Assembly: GCA_005773095.1 (NCBI GenBank)
Contig: SXHT01000098.1
Coordinates: forward strand, 1 to 7,979
Direction of reading: 5' to 3'
DNA length: 7,979 bases
Origin: Planctomycetaceae bacterium
GTDB taxonomy: Bacteria; Planctomycetota; Planctomycetia; Pirellulales; PALSA-1355
The notes below the pieces were generated by a model that saw nothing but the letters and a program-made list of their open reading frames with translations, was not told the DNA's origin and searched no databases. The stretch's first letter is position 1. Every line of letters starts with the position of its first letter. The position numbers and the translations under genes are program-made. Of the stretch, positions 7,134 through 7,979 are shown in pieces.

Positions 7134-7364
7134 CATCACACGATGTTCGATCCGCAGATGCGGCGTACCGTCGTCATCGAAGCCAATCAGTGGTCGGTTC
7201 CAGTGCCAGATCGTACCGTTTTGAAGTCGGACGTGGGCCATTCGGTCTGACATACTGTCCATCGCCAACCAGTGAGAGTGAGCACGATAATCGATGGAAC
7301 GCCGATTGAGATAATCGATGGGTTGTTGCCAAGGCAGTGGGACGTTGACCTGAGTACCGGTGGG
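7134..7364 (-). pseudogene. Remnant of a glutamate-cysteine-ligase-like (GCS2-type) gene
   Basis: A minus-strand frame encodes MAHVRLQNGTIWHWNRPLIG followed by FDDDGTPHLRIEHRV. This closely matches the conserved region LRLHNGTIWRWNRPLIGFD...GTPHLRIEHRV that I recall from glutamate-cysteine ligase family 2 proteins of about 500 residues. Only some 40 to 75 codons are recognisable. A stop (TAG, 7365-7367) lies upstream in frame, and homology stops at about 7134, where the family would continue with a PAGPTV-like segment. No catalytic N-terminal part is present in the window. The fragment lies between the CHC2 gene and the transposase, so it is probably debris left by an insertion or deletion. 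Upstream of about 7300 the match is weak, so the true left junction may lie anywhere up to 7364. Confidence 0.55.
7286..7321. repeat. Two 12-base direct repeats, 24-base period
   Basis: GATAATCGATGG occurs at 7286-7297 and again at 7310-7321. Within the remnant frame this repeats an 8-codon unit starting IDY. Two copies are too few to call iterons. Confidence 0.6.
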
Positions 7365-7443
7365 CTAAGTACTGGTGGCCTCTTCTCCTGTTCGTTTGCG
7401 GAGCGAGTGAGTCCGTGTCGTGTTGATTGAAGGCGTGTGGCGC

Positions 7444-7758
7444 TCACCAGCGCGTGATCCACGGTACTTCGATACCGAGGTGGTGACAGAGCTGGATCGC
7501 GGCTGGATACAAGGGCTGCTGGGTGAAGGCGGCCCAGAGCTCAAGCTGATTGCCGTGGCTTTGGCATCGGTGGCAGTAATAACGGCCAGTGGCGGTATTG
7601 ACGGAGAAGGCGTGTTCTCGAGGGGAGCCTGCTTCGTGCAACGGGCATGCTCCGTACCATTGATCACCCATCCGACGTATGGGTGTGAAACCCACGGCAT
7701 CGAGGACTTGCCGCATGCTGATCTCGGCTCGCAGCCGATGATAGTCGACACCTGGCAC
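7444..7758 (-). CDS. Small CHC2 zinc-finger protein (primase-like zinc domain only)
   Basis: This 104-residue protein consists essentially of one CHC2 zinc ribbon, the DNA-binding domain normally found at the N-terminus of DnaG-type primases. The ligands are Cys38 and His41 (ACPLHEAGSP) and Cys62 and Cys65 (YYCHRCQSHGN). The preceding DYHRLRAEISMRQVLDAVGF and the following LELWAAFTQQPLYPAAIQLC fit the family. There is no TOPRIM or catalytic domain, so it cannot be a primase alone; it may bind template DNA for a partner. The GTG start at 7758 is supported by AAGG eight bases upstream and by an in-frame TGA shortly before it. It lies 114 bases downstream of the probable winged-helix gene on the same strand. 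Free-standing CHC2 proteins of this size are familiar from planctomycetes, often near mobile genes; their function is unknown to me. Confidence 0.85.
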   Translation of the reverse strand: MPGVDYHRLRAEISMRQVLDAVGFTPIRRMGDQWYGACPLHEAGSPREHAFSVNTATGRYYCHRCQSHGNQLELWAAFTQQPLYPAAIQLCHHLGIEVPWITRW

Positions 7759-7798
7759 GATGGATACCTTGGCTCACAGGGGAATGTGGCAAGACCCA

Positions 7799-7855
7799 CG
7801 AGGATCGTTCCGTTCCCACTCAACTCTGGGGGAGGGAACGGGGAACGACCCCTCG
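7799..7855. repeat. Bulged inverted repeat upstream of the CHC2 gene
   Basis: Three blocks pair in order: CGAGG (7799-7803) with CCTCG (7851-7855), TCGTTCC (7805-7811) with GGAACGA (7842-7848), and GTTCCC (7812-7817) with GGGAAC (7834-7839). This gives 18 base pairs with two small interruptions around a 16-base loop. It lies between the stop of the winged-helix gene and the CHC2 start. There is no T-run, so a regulatory hairpin or protein-binding or origin-like site is as likely as a terminator. Confidence 0.65.
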
Positions 7856-7872
7856 ATGGTTGGATTTGTCGA

Positions 7873-7979
7873 TCAGCCGGCGCGCTGCCAGCCCGTGTCC
7901 GTACGGCGTATCTGGCCCGCCTTCTCGAGCGCTTCCAGCGTTTCACCCAGGCGTGTCGATGGCGGTTTGAGACTGAGCC
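7873..7979 (-). CDS. C-terminal end of a probable winged-helix protein, cut by the right edge
   Basis: Thirty-four codons (7977 down to a TGA at 7873-7875) are visible in a frame reading LSLKPPSTRLGETLEALEKA and then GQIRRTDTGWQRAG. The helix followed by GxIxRTxxGWQ is typical of the recognition helix and wing at the end of winged-helix modules. In planctomycete elements such modules often end AAA+ or RepA-like ATPases, but nothing of the N-terminal part is visible. The codon pattern is G/C-rich at third positions. It precedes the CHC2 gene on the same strand, so the two may be one unit. The function of the full protein cannot be told from this piece. Confidence 0.55.
   Translation of the reverse strand, partial: LSLKPPSTRLGETLEALEKAGQIRRTDTGWQRAG

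Noticed and set aside
7365..7946. Minus-strand frame of 193 codons overlapping the CHC2 gene
   Set aside because: It is rich in Ser, Pro and Arg without motifs and overlaps a convincing CHC2 gene in another frame on the same strand.

Overview
The window looks like chromosomal DNA of a planctomycete (Planctomycetota, perhaps Pirellulales). The taxonomic signs are an ECF sigma factor followed by an anti-sigma/von Willebrand A (vWA) fusion, two short motifs in that fusion that I associate with planctomycete proteins (a DUF1559-like LLPATQSAREAGRR and LIELITTTVKPTTW), a solo CHC2 zinc-finger protein, and an IS integrase type common in this phylum. This is inference from protein style; there is no rRNA to confirm it.

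Layout: the left edge carries the 5' part of an unrecognised minus-strand gene (2-235). A 426-base gap follows that contains a long imperfect inverted repeat (475-610). Next is a complete minus-strand ilvD (662-2335). A 128-base divergent intergenic region with a dyad separates ilvD from a plus-strand pair: an ECF sigma factor (2464-2970) and a 778-residue membrane protein (3037-5373). The latter joins an anti-sigma-like N-terminus, one membrane helix and a YfbK-type vWA/DUF3520 sensor half. A strong intrinsic terminator (5398-5433) closes this unit. A tRNA-Ser(GCT) with its own promoter follows (5554-5643).

From the tRNA to the right edge the DNA is accessory in character and every gene is on the minus strand. 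It holds an intact DDE integrase-type transposase (5906-6991), a possible small coupled ORF upstream of it, a decayed piece of a glutamate-cysteine-ligase-like gene (about 7134-7364), a 104-residue CHC2 zinc-finger gene (7444-7758), a bulged hairpin (7799-7855), and the C-terminal end of a probable winged-helix protein cut by the window edge (7873-7977). The tRNA therefore probably marks the border between core chromosome and a mobile or island region.

The most interesting system is the sigma/anti-sigma pair, in which a metal-binding vWA domain outside the membrane could gate a cytoplasmic sigma factor. The second is the CHC2/winged-helix/hairpin cluster, which may be part of a replication module of a mobile element. 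Neither is proven by sequence alone.
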